Shown one piece after another: positions 24,897 to 34,217 of a stretch of DNA of 64,000 nt; within the stretch, counting starts at the first letter, position 1; the number at the start of each line of letters is the position of its first letter. The notes below the pieces were generated by a model. It ran no database searches. It was not told the DNA's origin and saw only the letters and a list, made by a program, of their open reading frames with translations. The stretch is from Hyphomicrobiales bacterium (GTDB lineage Bacteria > Pseudomonadota > Alphaproteobacteria > Rhizobiales > Rhizobiaceae), in assembly GCA_900465675.1 (NCBI GenBank), contig UBJR01000028.1, forward strand, positions 124,001-188,000. The letters run 5' to 3'. A program made the translations under genes and the position numbers.

Positions 24897-26060
24897 TCAG
24901 GCGCCGAGGCGCTGTTCGGCGAGGCGCACCCAGTAGGAGATGCCGTGGGTGATGACTTCGTCGTTGAAATCGTAGGCCGGGTTGTGGAGGCCTGCGGTGT
25001 CGCCGTTGCCGATGAAGATGAAGGCGCCCGGGCGGGCGTTCAGCATGTAGGAGAAATCCTCGCCTCCCATCATCGGGTCGATTTCCGGGTTGACGTTGGC
25101 CTCACCGGCAATATCGGTTGCCGTCGCGATGGCGTGGCCGGTCTCGGCCGCGTGGTTGACGGTGACGGGATAATTGCGCTGGAAGGAGATGTCGGCTTCG
25201 GCGCCGTGGGCTGCGGCGAGGCCGTTGATGACCTGCTTGAAGCGGCTTTCGGCGATGTCGCGCACTTCAGGGTCGAGCGTGCGGATCGTGCCGGCGATCT
25301 GGGCATCGTTCGGAATGACGTTATGGGCAAAGCCGGCATTGAACTTGGTGACGGAGACGACGACCGAGCGCAGCGGATCAACGGTGCGCGCGGCAATCAT
25401 CTGCAGGTTGGCGACGATCTGGGCGCCGATGGCGATCGGGTCGATCGTGCGGTTCGGCTGGGCCGCATGGCCGCCGCGGCCCTTGATGGTGACGGTGAAC
25501 TCGTCGGTCGCCGCCATGATCGGCCCCTTGCGGATGGCGAACTGGCCGACGGGCAAGCCCGGCAGATTGTGCATGCCATAGACTTCCTCGATGGAGAACC
25601 GCTCCATCATGCCATCCTTGACCATCAGGTTGCCGCCGCCGCCGCCTTCTTCGGCCGGCTGGAAGATGACGGCGACGTTGCCGTTAAAATTGCGCGTCTC
25701 GGCCAGATATTTTGCGGCGCCGAGCAGCATGGCCGTGTGGCCGTCATGACCGCAGGCGTGCATCTTGCCCGGCGTGGTCGAGGCCCAGGGCTTGCCCGAG
25801 ATTTCGGTCAGCGGCAGGGCGTCCATATCGGCGCGCAGGCCGATGGTGCGGCTGCCTCCGCCATTTCCCTTGATCAGGCCGACGACGCCGGTGCGGCCGA
25901 TGCCGGTGACGATTTCGTCGACGCCGAACTCCTTCAGCTTTTCGGCGACAAAGGCTGCCGTGTTCTCCACCGCGAAAAGAAGCTCCGGACGGGCGTGGAT
26001 GTGACGGCGCCATTCGGTCACTTCGTCCTGCAATTCAGCGGCTCTGTTCAAAATCGGCAT
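24897..26060 (-). CDS. M20 family amidohydrolase (hippurate/amino-acid hydrolase-like)
   Basis: A di-metal peptidase-family enzyme of 387 aa that removes acyl groups from amino acids. Metal-ligand and catalytic motifs are MHACGHDGHTAMLLGAA, the QPAEEGGGG glutamate pair, GMHN and a C-terminal MMGGEDFSYM. A dimerisation domain occupies the middle. It belongs to the HipO/AbgA/IAA-amino-acid hydrolase group; the true substrate (hippurate, N-acetyl amino acids or indole-acetyl amino acids) cannot be decided. The ATG at 26060 is preferred over a TTG two codons upstream. It is divergent from the carboxypeptidase gene. Confidence 0.9.
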   Translation of the reverse strand: MPILNRAAELQDEVTEWRRHIHARPELLFAVENTAAFVAEKLKEFGVDEIVTGIGRTGVVGLIKGNGGGSRTIGLRADMDALPLTEISGKPWASTTPGKMHACGHDGHTAMLLGAAKYLAETRNFNGNVAVIFQPAEEGGGGGNLMVKDGMMERFSIEEVYGMHNLPGLPVGQFAIRKGPIMAATDEFTVTIKGRGGHAAQPNRTIDPIAIGAQIVANLQMIAARTVDPLRSVVVSVTKFNAGFAHNVIPNDAQIAGTIRTLDPEVRDIAESRFKQVINGLAAAHGAEADISFQRNYPVTVNHAAETGHAIATATDIAGEANVNPEIDPMMGGEDFSYMLNARPGAFIFIGNGDTAGLHNPAYDFNDEVITHGISYWVRLAEQRLGA

Positions 26061-26210
26061 GCTCAAATTCCTGTACCGGTAACGGGCTATTCCGCGGCAG
26101 AGATAGCGGCTGCCGCGAAAAGAACTTATTCAATGGCCTTTGCCATGTCATGGCCATATACGTTAAATAGTGAAGGTTTCGAGATTTTCCGGACATCTTA
26201 AGGACTAGAC

Positions 26211-27332
26211 GTGTCGACGCGCCAGAATCGTTTGTTTGCCGCCCTGCGGCCGGTCTCTTTCGCCGTCAGTGCCACTGCCGCACTGCTTTCTTCGGTTCCG
26301 CTTGCGCAAGCCAATCCGCATATTCTCGTCGATGTTCAGAGCGGCCGCGTGCTCGAGCACGAAGAGGCCTTCCGCAAATGGTATCCGGCCTCGCTGACCA
26401 AGCTGATGACCGTCTATACGACATTCGATGCGATCCGCTCCGGCCAGATCAGCCTCGATACGCCGATCGTGATGAGCAAGCAGGCCGCAGCGCAGCCTGC
26501 CGCCAAGATGTATTACAAGCCAGGCCAGAAGCTGACGCTCGACAGCGCGTTGAAGATCCTGATGGTCAAGTCGGCCAATGATATCGCCGTTGCCGTCGCC
26601 GAAGCGGTGGCCGGAACGCAGGATGCCTTCGTGCTGCGCATGAATGCGGAAGCCCTGAAGCTCGGGATGACGGATTCGCATTTCGTCAATCCGAACGGAC
26701 TGCCGGGCAAGGGCCAGTACACGACGGCGCGCGATCTTGCGGTCTTGACCGTCGCGCTGCGCCGCGATTTTCCGCAATATTCGGGCTATTTCGCGCTTGA
26801 AGGCTTTACCAACGGCAAGACCAATACGCCGAGCATCAATCTGCTGATCGGCCGTTTTGCCGGTGCGGATGGTATGAAGACCGGGTTCATCTGCGCTTCG
26901 GGTTTCAACCAGATCGGCTCTGCCACCCGCAACGGACGCACCGTGGTTTCGGTCGTGCTCGGCACGGACAGCCTTGCGGCGCGCGCAGATGCGACGGCCA
27001 ATCTGCTGGAGAAGGGTTTTGCAACGCCCGCCGGATCAAGCGCAACACTTGCCTCGCTGAAGCCTTACGGGCCGGGGCAGGACGCCGTCAGCGATATCAG
27101 CGCCGAAATCTGCAGCGCCAAGGGCGCCAAGGTGCGCAGCGAAACGCGCGACGAGGTCGGCCGTATGAAGGTGCAGTCGCCTTACATTCACGAAATGGAC
27201 CACGAGCCGAATTTCGTCTTCGCCGGGCTGATCCCCGGGCAGGATACCCAGCCTGACAAGGGTACCAAGGCAGATGCGATGGGTGATGCCGCCAATATCC
27301 CGGTGCCGCTGCCGCGTCCGACGTCGTTCTAA
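26211..27332 (+). CDS. D-alanyl-D-alanine carboxypeptidase (penicillin-binding protein)
   Basis: A DacA/DacF-type serine carboxypeptidase of 373 aa that trims peptidoglycan pentapeptides in the periplasm. A signal peptide (to about residue 35, PLAQAN) is followed by the three penicillin-binding motifs: SLTK (S61, K64), SAN (121-123) and KTG (223-225). The start is GTG, supported by AAGGA six bases upstream. The C-terminal 110 residues are less typical and lack an obvious amphipathic membrane anchor. A COG0523 GTPase gene follows after 12 bp, so they may be co-transcribed. Confidence 0.92.
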   Translation: MSTRQNRLFAALRPVSFAVSATAALLSSVPLAQANPHILVDVQSGRVLEHEEAFRKWYPASLTKLMTVYTTFDAIRSGQISLDTPIVMSKQAAAQPAAKMYYKPGQKLTLDSALKILMVKSANDIAVAVAEAVAGTQDAFVLRMNAEALKLGMTDSHFVNPNGLPGKGQYTTARDLAVLTVALRRDFPQYSGYFALEGFTNGKTNTPSINLLIGRFAGADGMKTGFICASGFNQIGSATRNGRTVVSVVLGTDSLAARADATANLLEKGFATPAGSSATLASLKPYGPGQDAVSDISAEICSAKGAKVRSETRDEVGRMKVQSPYIHEMDHEPNFVFAGLIPGQDTQPDKGTKADAMGDAANIPVPLPRPTSF

Positions 27333-27344
27333 AGGCAAAATCCC

Positions 27345-28505
27345 ATGAGCCTGCATGCAGACCGGATCCCGGTCACCATCCTGACCGGTTTTCTCGGCGC
27401 GGGAAAATCGACGCTTCTGAACCGGATCCTCAAGGATCCGGCGATGAAGGATGCGGCCGTCATCATCAACGAATTCGGTGATGTCGGCATCGACCATCTG
27501 CTTGTCGAGAGCTCCGGCGATGCGATCATCGAGCTTTCGGACGGCTGCCTGTGCTGCACGGTGCGCGGCGAGCTGGTCGATACGCTAGCCAATCTGATGG
27601 ATGCGATCCAGACCGGCAAGGTGAAGGCAGTGAGGCGCATCGTCATCGAGACGACAGGGCTCGCCGATCCGGCGCCGGTGATGCAGGCGATCATGGGCAA
27701 CCCCGTCATCGCCACGAATTTTCAGCTCGATGGCGTCGTGACCGTCGTCGATGCCGTCAACGGATTGCAGACGCTCGACAATCACGAGGAAGCCCGCAAG
27801 CAGGTGGCTGTGGCCGACCGGCTGATCGTCTCGAAGCGGCCGATGGCTGGTGGCGAAGGTCTTGGCGCGCTTGAAGCGCGGCTGCGCGATCTCAATCCGC
27901 GGGCGGCTCTGATGGATGCCGATGACGAAGAGACCGGCACCGCCGGCGTGCTCGTCAATGGCCTCTACGATCCGGAGACGAAGATTGCCGATGTCGGCCG
28001 GTGGCTGCGCGATGAAAACGCGCATGATCACCATCACCACGATCATCATCACCATCATGGTCACGGGCACCACCACCATCATGACCATCACCACGATGGC
28101 CAGGATCCGCATGATGTGAACCGTCACGATGCCTCGATCCGGTCTTTCTCGATCATCGAAGACAAGCCAATCGATCCGATGGCGCTCGAAATGTTTATCG
28201 ATCTCCTGCGCTCGGCGCATGGCGAGAAGCTGCTCAGGATGAAGGCGATCGTTGCGGTTTCTGACCGGCCGGATAAGCCGCTGGTGCTGCATGGCGTCCA
28301 GAATATCTTCCATCCGCCGGTGCGCCTGCCTGCCTGGCCCGATGCCAACGACCGGCGCACCCGCATGGTGCTGATCACCAAGGATCTGCCCGAGGACTTC
28401 GTGAAGACGCTGTTCGATGCCTTCCTCGGCAAGCCGCGCATCGACACGCCCGACCGTGCAGCGTTGGAATCCAACCCGCTTGCCGTTCCCGGCATGAAGA
28501 TCTGA
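27345..28505 (+). CDS. COG0523 family metal-chaperone GTPase with His-rich loop
   Basis: A G3E-family GTPase (CobW/ZNG1-like), 386 aa. The P-loop is GFLGAGKS (15-22), followed by the INEFGDVGID switch, the metal-binding CLCC (C68, C70, C71) that defines the family, and a CobW C-terminal domain. Between them (about residues 226-256) lies a stretch with more than twenty histidines interspersed with Asp and Gly, a likely zinc or cobalt store. The role is probably metal delivery to a client enzyme. No Zur-like operator is recognisable nearby, and cobalamin genes lie 9 kb away, so zinc rather than cobalt is a reasonable but unproven guess. Confidence 0.9.
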   Translation: MSLHADRIPVTILTGFLGAGKSTLLNRILKDPAMKDAAVIINEFGDVGIDHLLVESSGDAIIELSDGCLCCTVRGELVDTLANLMDAIQTGKVKAVRRIVIETTGLADPAPVMQAIMGNPVIATNFQLDGVVTVVDAVNGLQTLDNHEEARKQVAVADRLIVSKRPMAGGEGLGALEARLRDLNPRAALMDADDEETGTAGVLVNGLYDPETKIADVGRWLRDENAHDHHHHDHHHHHGHGHHHHHDHHHDGQDPHDVNRHDASIRSFSIIEDKPIDPMALEMFIDLLRSAHGEKLLRMKAIVAVSDRPDKPLVLHGVQNIFHPPVRLPAWPDANDRRTRMVLITKDLPEDFVKTLFDAFLGKPRIDTPDRAALESNPLAVPGMKI

Positions 28506-28508
28506 GAC

Positions 28509-28742
28509 CTATTTCCGGCGGATCAGGAAGCGGTGGCCGCTCTCGGTCTTCACCGTTTCCAGCAGCTCATGGCCGTCTTCATTGCAGAAATGCGGGATAT
28601 CGATGCCGGCCAGCGGGTCCGTCGTTTCGACCCGGATGAGAGCGCCGCTCGCCATGGAGGACATCTTGCGGCGCGTTTTCAGCACGGGCAGGGGACACTT
28701 CAGACCGCGAAGGTCATAGGCGACGGCGTCGGAACCGCTCAA
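28509..28742 (-). CDS. TusA/SirA family sulfurtransferase-like protein
   Basis: A 77-aa protein. The family's CPxP motif is present as LKCPLPVLK (Cys16), followed by the beta-alpha-beta-alpha-beta pattern of TusA (IRVETTDPLAGIDIPHFCNEDGHELL). TusA-type proteins relay persulfide sulfur to tRNA thiolation or other acceptors. The start is TTG, overlapping the stop of the upstream L,D-transpeptidase gene (TTGA), which implies coupled translation. It converges on the GTPase gene, with stops three bases apart. Confidence 0.85.
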   Translation of the reverse strand: MSGSDAVAYDLRGLKCPLPVLKTRRKMSSMASGALIRVETTDPLAGIDIPHFCNEDGHELLETVKTESGHRFLIRRK

Positions 28743-29998
28743 TTCTTGGACCAGAATTTCCAGAACGGCTTCTTGGAAGCGTCGGCGGTTTCCTGCGGCG
28801 GCTCGGGCGCGAAGGCCAGCGGGTTCTGCTGTGGAACCGGAACGTTTGCCGGAGAAGCCTCCGCAACTGCCGTGGCTGCGGGCTGAGCGGGTGCCGCAAT
28901 CGCCGGTGCGGCTGCAGCAGCAGGCGCCGGGGTGGCTGCCGCAATCGCAGTTGCCGGAACCGTGGCGGGCACTGCCGGCTTCGACATCATGCCTTCGAGC
29001 TCGGCAACCTTGACCATGCGGCCGGCTTCGAGCGAGGTTCCGGTCGGCGCGTAAGCGAGATCGCGGCCCTTGCGGGTCTTGGCGACGACGGCCTTGCGCT
29101 CGGCTTCGGTCGGGTCATACCAGGCGAGGCCGTCGAACTTCTTCTCGGCCTTGGCATAATCCATGGCATAGGTCTTGTCGTAGGACGCCAGAGCCGATGC
29201 GAGCGCCGGAGGCGTCGACATGGCCGGGCACTTGCCTGCCGGATTGAAGCCGCCGCCGTCAGCCGTCTGCTGGTTGAAGACGTATTTCTTCTCGCAGACA
29301 TTGACTTCCGGCGGGCGCTTGGTGACTTCGAAATTGTCGTAGCCGACCTTCAGCATCTTCCAGAAGTCGTAGCTCGGGTCGAGCCGGTGCTTGTACATGT
29401 TTTCCGCGGTCATGCGGAACGGGAAGGCCTGCAGCTGAACCGAGGTCTGGCCGCCCTTGAAGGCGTCGCGCGCAAAGGCGTAGATTTCGAGAACCTGTTC
29501 GTCGGTCATTGAGTAGCAGCCCGAGGACGAGCAGGCGCCGTGGATCATCAGGTCCGAACCGGTGCGGCCATTAACGGCGTCATACTTGTTCGGAAAGCCG
29601 GTATTGATCGCGAGATAATATTTCGAGTTCGGGTTCAGATTAGCACGGGTGAGGTTGTAGAAACCTTCCGGAGCCTGCCGGTCGCCGGTCTTCACCTTCG
29701 GGCCGAGACGGCCGGACCAGGCGCAGATCTTGTAGTCAGCGATCTTGTCGAAACGGTTGTCGGTCTTCGCCTTCCAAATCTCGAGCGCGCCTTCTTCCTT
29801 GAAGATGCGAATCAGGATCGGCGAATTGCGATCCATGCTCTTGGCGCTCATCTGCGCCAAGATGCGCGGCGGCAGCGGCTGCTCCACCTTGTTCTTGACG
29901 GTGGAGAGGTCGATCTTGCTTGCCGATTCCAGTGTGTCGTTGCAGCCCGCCAAGGCGAGTGCCATCAAGGAAACGTAGGCGAAATGACGAATGCGCAT
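28739..29998 (-). CDS. L,D-transpeptidase lipoprotein (YkuD family, YafK-like)
   Basis: A 419-aa protein. A lipoprotein signal with lipobox LAGC puts the lipidated cysteine at C19. The YkuD catalytic domain (about 55-270) has the HGACSSSGCYSMTD active-site motif with H153 and C161. It cross-links or attaches proteins to peptidoglycan. A long Ala/Pro-rich tail (about 345-400) ends in KKPFWKFWSKN, an aromatic/basic end that might touch membrane or glycan. The downstream TusA-like gene overlaps by three bases. Confidence 0.88.
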   Translation of the reverse strand: MRIRHFAYVSLMALALAGCNDTLESASKIDLSTVKNKVEQPLPPRILAQMSAKSMDRNSPILIRIFKEEGALEIWKAKTDNRFDKIADYKICAWSGRLGPKVKTGDRQAPEGFYNLTRANLNPNSKYYLAINTGFPNKYDAVNGRTGSDLMIHGACSSSGCYSMTDEQVLEIYAFARDAFKGGQTSVQLQAFPFRMTAENMYKHRLDPSYDFWKMLKVGYDNFEVTKRPPEVNVCEKKYVFNQQTADGGGFNPAGKCPAMSTPPALASALASYDKTYAMDYAKAEKKFDGLAWYDPTEAERKAVVAKTRKGRDLAYAPTGTSLEAGRMVKVAELEGMMSKPAVPATVPATAIAAATPAPAAAAAPAIAAPAQPAATAVAEASPANVPVPQQNPLAFAPEPPQETADASKKPFWKFWSKN

Positions 29999-30163
29999 TC
30001 AGTTAGCCCAACTACCAGATTCAGCCCGCTCCACACCGTAGAATCCGGGCAATACCGAGAATCATAGGCGGCTTATACTTTACAAATCCTTACGAGGATA
30101 TGACCGGCCCGCGGCGCCCCCGCAAGCGCGAAAACTGGTAGATAACATTATTGTGGCCAAGAT

Positions 30164-30187
30164 TTGGCCCTAATCGGGCCAATTTTT
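30164..30187 (+). terminator. Hairpin with T tract downstream of accA, reading plus
   Basis: TTGGCCC (30164-30170) pairs with GGGCCAA (30176-30182), followed by TTTTT on the plus strand. accA is on the minus strand, where the sequence after the stem is not T-rich. As a terminator it therefore works best against antisense transcription, though the stem may also protect the accA 3' end. Confidence 0.5.
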
Positions 30188-30198
30188 CTGTGGCTGCC

Positions 30199-31152
30199 TT
30201 AGAGGTTACGGCCCATCGACAGGAACTTCTGACGCCGGTCGTTGCGCAGCTGCTCGCCGGAACGCGGCGAAAGCTCGGCAAGCGAATTGGCTATCACGTC
30301 GCCTGCGGCGGCAATGACATGCTCCGGATCGCGGTGGGCGCCGCCCAGCGGCTCCGGAATAATGCCGTCGATGATGCCGAGCGACTTCAGGTCTTCGGCG
30401 GTGATCTTCATGTTGGTCGCCGCTTCCTTGGCGCGGGTGGAATCGCGCCAGAGGATCGAGGCCGCACCTTCCGGCGAGATCACGCTGTAGATCGAATGCT
30501 CGAGCATGAAGACCTTGTTGCCGGTGGCAATGGCGATCGCGCCGCCCGAACCGCCTTCGCCGATAACGACGGAAACGATCGGGACCTTGACGCCAAGGCA
30601 CATTTCCGTCGAACGGGCGATGGCTTCCGCCTGGCCGCGCTCTTCGGCGCCGACGCCCGGATAGGCGCCTGCCGTATCGACCAGCGTGATTACAGGCAGG
30701 CCGAAACGGTCGGCCATTTCGAGCACGCGGATCGCTTTGCGGTAACCTTCAGGGCGGGCGCTGCCGAAATTGTGCTTCAGGCGGCTCTTGGTGTCGTTGC
30801 CCTTTTCCTGGCCGATGACGGCGACAGGCTGGCCGCGGAAGCGGGCGAGGCCTGCCTGGATGGCGGCGTCCTCGGAAAACTTGCGGTCGCCGGCGAGCGG
30901 CGTGAATTCCTGGAACAGGACCTTGGCGTAATCGACGAAATGCGGACGCTGCGGATGGCGCGCGACCTGCGTCTTCTGCCAGGCATTGAGCTTGGAATAG
31001 ATATCGACCATCGCTTCGCGAACGCGAACTTCGAGCCTTCCGACTTCATCCGACGTGTCGATGCTCTCGTCCTCGGACGCGAGCTTCTTCAGTTCGATGA
31101 TCTTAGCTTCGAGGTCGGAGATCGGCTTTTCGAAGTCGAGATAATTGTGCAT
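30199..31152 (-). CDS. accA: Acetyl-CoA carboxylase carboxyltransferase subunit alpha
   Basis: The 317-aa alpha subunit of the carboxyltransferase that makes malonyl-CoA for fatty-acid synthesis. It begins [23 protein letters not shown], the typical AccA start. It contains [61 protein letters not shown] and the oxyanion-forming [11 protein letters not shown] motif. The true ATG is at 31152; the open frame upstream is a shadow of xerD. It follows xerD by about 60 bp. Confidence 0.96.
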   Translation of the reverse strand: MHNYLDFEKPISDLEAKIIELKKLASEDESIDTSDEVGRLEVRVREAMVDIYSKLNAWQKTQVARHPQRPHFVDYAKVLFQEFTPLAGDRKFSEDAAIQAGLARFRGQPVAVIGQEKGNDTKSRLKHNFGSARPEGYRKAIRVLEMADRFGLPVITLVDTAGAYPGVGAEERGQAEAIARSTEMCLGVKVPIVSVVIGEGGSGGAIAIATGNKVFMLEHSIYSVISPEGAASILWRDSTRAKEAATNMKITAEDLKSLGIIDGIIPEPLGGAHRDPEHVIAAAGDVIANSLAELSPRSGEQLRNDRRQKFLSMGRNL

Positions 31153-31213
31153 GAGGTGCGTTTCCGTTCCTTGTGCCCGGGGCAATTGCTGGCGTTGCCC
31201 CTTGTCGCCGGTC

Positions 31214-32167
31214 CTATTCGTGCTTTTTCGCCTGTTTTGCAAGAGGGTGATGCGTTTGCACCAGTTGTTGCAGGCGTTCTTCCAGGACGTGGGTGTAGAT
31301 CTGCGTCGTCGAAATGTCCGAATGTCCGAGAAGTTCCTGGACAACACGCAGGTCCGCGCCGTTGGCCAGCAGGTGGCTGGCGAAGGCGTGGCGCATGACA
31401 TGCGGCGAAACCATAGATGGGGTCAGCCCGGCGCGGATCGCAAGGTTCTTGAGGTCACGGGCGAAGACCTGTCGTGGCAGATGGCCTTCTTTCGACGCTG
31501 CCGGGAATAGCCAGGGGCTCTCGGTGGGCTTCTTGGCGCTGGCGTTTTCCACAGCCATCGCGCCACCATAAGCCTTCAGCGCCGCGATCGCCGATTGCGA
31601 AAGCGGGACGAGACGTTCCTTGTTTCCCTTGCCGCGGATAATCAGGAAGCGTCCCTCCTGATCCAGGACCCGGGCCGGCAGCGATACAAGCTCGCTCACG
31701 CGCATGCCGGTGGCATATAACAATTCAAGAAGCGCCAGCATGCGCCGGCGGTTCAATTGACCGGCGGCGGGATCGCCGGCCTCGTGCTCGGCCTGCGTCA
31801 ACAGCCGTGTCACTTCTTCGACGCCCATGGTTTTCGGCAGCGGCCGGCCCTTCTTCGGCGAGTCGAGCACACCCGTCGGGTCATCCGTCCTCAGGCCCTC
31901 GGCATAGAGAAACTTGTAGAATTGCCGCATCGAGGCCAGTCTTCGGGCCTGCGACGAGGGCTTGAAGCCCTGGCCCGCAAGCGACGAGAGATAGGCGGTC
32001 AGGTCGGCGGAGGCCGCTTCCGTCAGGCGGACGCTGCGTCCGTTCAGAAAGGAGTGGAGGTCGTCGAGATCGCGCTCGTAGGATTGCAGCGTGTTTTCGG
32101 CTGCGCCGCGTTCGGCGCTCATCATCTCCAGAAAGGATTCCACGTGAACGCTGCCGAGATCCCGCAT
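31214..32167 (-). CDS. xerD: Site-specific tyrosine recombinase XerD
   Basis: Resolves chromosome dimers at dif together with XerC and FtsK. The protein is 317 aa. An N-terminal SAM-like core-binding domain (about 5-95) precedes the catalytic domain with the active-site set R156 (GMRVSEL), K180, H256-x-x-R259 (SPHVMRH), H282 (LLGHSD) and the nucleophile Y291 (QIYTH). It is chromosomal housekeeping rather than an integrase: its neighbours accA and aroK are conserved partners in rhizobia. Confidence 0.93.
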   Translation of the reverse strand: MRDLGSVHVESFLEMMSAERGAAENTLQSYERDLDDLHSFLNGRSVRLTEAASADLTAYLSSLAGQGFKPSSQARRLASMRQFYKFLYAEGLRTDDPTGVLDSPKKGRPLPKTMGVEEVTRLLTQAEHEAGDPAAGQLNRRRMLALLELLYATGMRVSELVSLPARVLDQEGRFLIIRGKGNKERLVPLSQSAIAALKAYGGAMAVENASAKKPTESPWLFPAASKEGHLPRQVFARDLKNLAIRAGLTPSMVSPHVMRHAFASHLLANGADLRVVQELLGHSDISTTQIYTHVLEERLQQLVQTHHPLAKQAKKHE

Positions 32168-32171
32168 CGGC

Positions 32172-32348
32172 CTACTTCTTTGCCGGGGCGATGGTGCCGG
32201 TCGCCGGCGGATTGATGCGCTCCGATGGAATGCGGATCGTCACGTCGCGGGGCTGCGGCTCGACGAAGGTCACCAGGGCCACCATGCCTCCGTAGATCGC
32301 CCCGGCGATAACCGCCAAGACAGCGAGGAAACGGAAGAGGGTCGGCAT
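32172..32348 (-). CDS. Small single-span membrane protein
   Basis: A 58-aa protein. [31 protein letters not shown] is one transmembrane helix, followed by [25 protein letters not shown] lies about 9 bases before the ATG, and the gene ends 5 bases before xerD. It sits divergent to aroK. The function is unknown. Confidence 0.8.
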   Translation of the reverse strand: MPTLFRFLAVLAVIAGAIYGGMVALVTFVEPQPRDVTIRIPSERINPPATGTIAPAKK

Positions 32349-32496
32349 TTCTTGAACTCCATGAGCTTGGCCTCTTTTTAGGAAGAAGCGCGATTGCGTG
32401 CAAGAAGCCGCATTTGGAACATGTTTCCCTTGCCCGCGACTTGACGCTACACCTTCATTTGTCGATACCGTTTGCAAACAAAGTGTGAATGGACCG

Positions 32497-33087
32497 ATGA
32501 GTGACCCAGTTCTGACAGTTGCAGACAGTCTGAAAGACAGAGCTCGCGCCGCGCTCGGGTCCCGCAATCTTATCCTCGTCGGCCTCATGGGTGCAGGAAA
32601 ATCCTCCGTCGGGCGGCTTGTCGCCCAGCAGCTTGGAATTCCGTTCATCGATAGCGACGTCGAGATCGAGCGCGTTTCGCGCATGACGATCACCGAACTC
32701 TTCGCATCATACGGCGAAGAAGAGTTCAGGGCGCTCGAAACGCGGGTGATGAAGCGGCTTTTGAAGAACGGGCCTCGCGTAGTCTCGACCGGTGGCGGCG
32801 CTTTCATCAACGACCGCACCCGCAAGCATATCAAGAAGGGCGGCCTGTCGCTGTGGCTTAAGGCTGATCTGGATGTGCTCTGGGAACGCGTCAACAAGCG
32901 CGATACGCGGCCGCTTCTGAAGACCGAAAACCCGATGCAGACGCTCGAAAACCTGATGAACGCGCGATACCCGATCTATGCGCAGGCCGACGTCACCGTT
33001 TTGTCGCGCGATGTGCGCAAGGAACTGATGGCCGACGAAGTACTGAAGGCCGTGGTGGAACACCAAAGTGAAAGTGCAGTGCCATGA
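32497..33087 (+). CDS. aroK: Shikimate kinase
   Basis: Phosphorylates shikimate with ATP in the chorismate pathway. The protein is 196 aa, with the P-loop GLMGAGKS (29-36), the substrate-binding FIDSDVEIE and the STGGGAF motif. The extra 25 N-terminal residues before the fold are common in rhizobial AroK. The ATG at 32497 is chosen; the longer open frame upstream reads into non-coding sequence. Its stop overlaps the aroB start (ATGA). Confidence 0.95.
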   Translation: MSDPVLTVADSLKDRARAALGSRNLILVGLMGAGKSSVGRLVAQQLGIPFIDSDVEIERVSRMTITELFASYGEEEFRALETRVMKRLLKNGPRVVSTGGGAFINDRTRKHIKKGGLSLWLKADLDVLWERVNKRDTRPLLKTENPMQTLENLMNARYPIYAQADVTVLSRDVRKELMADEVLKAVVEHQSESAVP

Positions 33088-34217
33088 ATGCGATCGCTTC
33101 CGTTGCCGCCGAAAAGAAGGTGCATGTGCCGCTTGGCGATCGCGCCTACGATATTCTGATCGGGCCGGGGCTGATTGCGCGCGCCGGTGCCGAAATCACC
33201 GCCCGCCTCAAGGGCCGCAAGGCGGCTATTGTCACCGACGCGAATGTGGCGCCCATCTATCTCGATGCACTGGTCGCGAGCCTGGAAGCATCCGGCATTG
33301 CGTGTTCGACGCTGGTGTTGCCGGCCGGCGAGAAGACCAAGAGCTTCGAGCATCTGATGACGGTCTGCGACAAGGTGCTGGAAGCGCGTGTCGAGCGGAA
33401 CGATTATGTCGTGGCGCTCGGCGGCGGTGTGATCGGTGACCTCGCAGGCTTTGCCGCCGGTATCGTGCGCCGTGGCGTACGCTTCGTGCAGGTGCCGACC
33501 TCTCTGCTGTCGCAGGTCGATTCATCCGTCGGCGGCAAAACCGGCATCAACAGCCGCCATGGCAAGAACCTTATCGGCGTCTTCCATCAGCCAGATCTGG
33601 TGCTTGCCGATACCGATGTGCTGAACACGCTGACGGAGCGCGAATTCCGGGCGGGCTATGCCGAGGTGGCCAAATACGGCCTGATCGACAAGCCTGACTT
33701 CTTTGTCTGGCTGGAGACGAACTGGCAGGCCGTGTTTGCCGGAGGCGATGCCCGCATCCAGGCGATCGCCACCAGTTGCCAGGCGAAATCCGACGTGGTG
33801 GTGGCCGACGAGCGGGAAAATGGCCCGCGCGCCTTGCTCAACCTCGGCCACACTTTCGGTCACGCGCTGGAAGCGGCCACGGCCTATGACAGCGCCCGCC
33901 TGGTGCACGGCGAAGGCGTTTCGATCGGCATGGTGCTAGCGCATGAGTTTTCGGCGCGCATGAACCTTGCGAGCCCCGATGATGCCAAACGCGTCGAGAC
34001 GCATCTGAAGGCGGTTGGCCTGCCGACGCGGATGTCGGATATCCCGGGCGAGTTGCCGCCGGCCGAACGGCTGATGGAGGCGATGGCGCAGGACAAGAAG
34101 GTCAAGAACGGCAAGTTCACCTTCATCCTGACGCGCGGCATCGGGCAGTCCTTCATCGCCGACGACGTGCCGCAATCCGAAGTGTTGAGCTTCCTCAAGG
34201 AAAAGCACCCGCAATGA
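33084..34217 (+). CDS. aroB: 3-dehydroquinate synthase
   Basis: Converts DAHP to 3-dehydroquinate using NAD and a divalent metal. The protein is 377 aa. Motifs seen are ALGGGVIGDLAGFAAGIVRRGVRFVQVPTSLL, QVDSSVGGKTGINS and NLGHTFGHALE, whose histidine is a metal ligand. It overlaps aroK upstream and the CorC-like gene downstream by four bases each (ATGA), so the three form a tightly coupled operon. Confidence 0.96.
   Translation: MNAIASVAAEKKVHVPLGDRAYDILIGPGLIARAGAEITARLKGRKAAIVTDANVAPIYLDALVASLEASGIACSTLVLPAGEKTKSFEHLMTVCDKVLEARVERNDYVVALGGGVIGDLAGFAAGIVRRGVRFVQVPTSLLSQVDSSVGGKTGINSRHGKNLIGVFHQPDLVLADTDVLNTLTEREFRAGYAEVAKYGLIDKPDFFVWLETNWQAVFAGGDARIQAIATSCQAKSDVVVADERENGPRALLNLGHTFGHALEAATAYDSARLVHGEGVSIGMVLAHEFSARMNLASPDDAKRVETHLKAVGLPTRMSDIPGELPPAERLMEAMAQDKKVKNGKFTFILTRGIGQSFIADDVPQSEVLSFLKEKHPQ

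Noticed and set aside
31214-32167. Tyrosine recombinase as a sign of a mobile element
   Set aside because: The neighbours are accA and aroK, and the sequence is XerD-like. It is the housekeeping chromosome-dimer resolvase.
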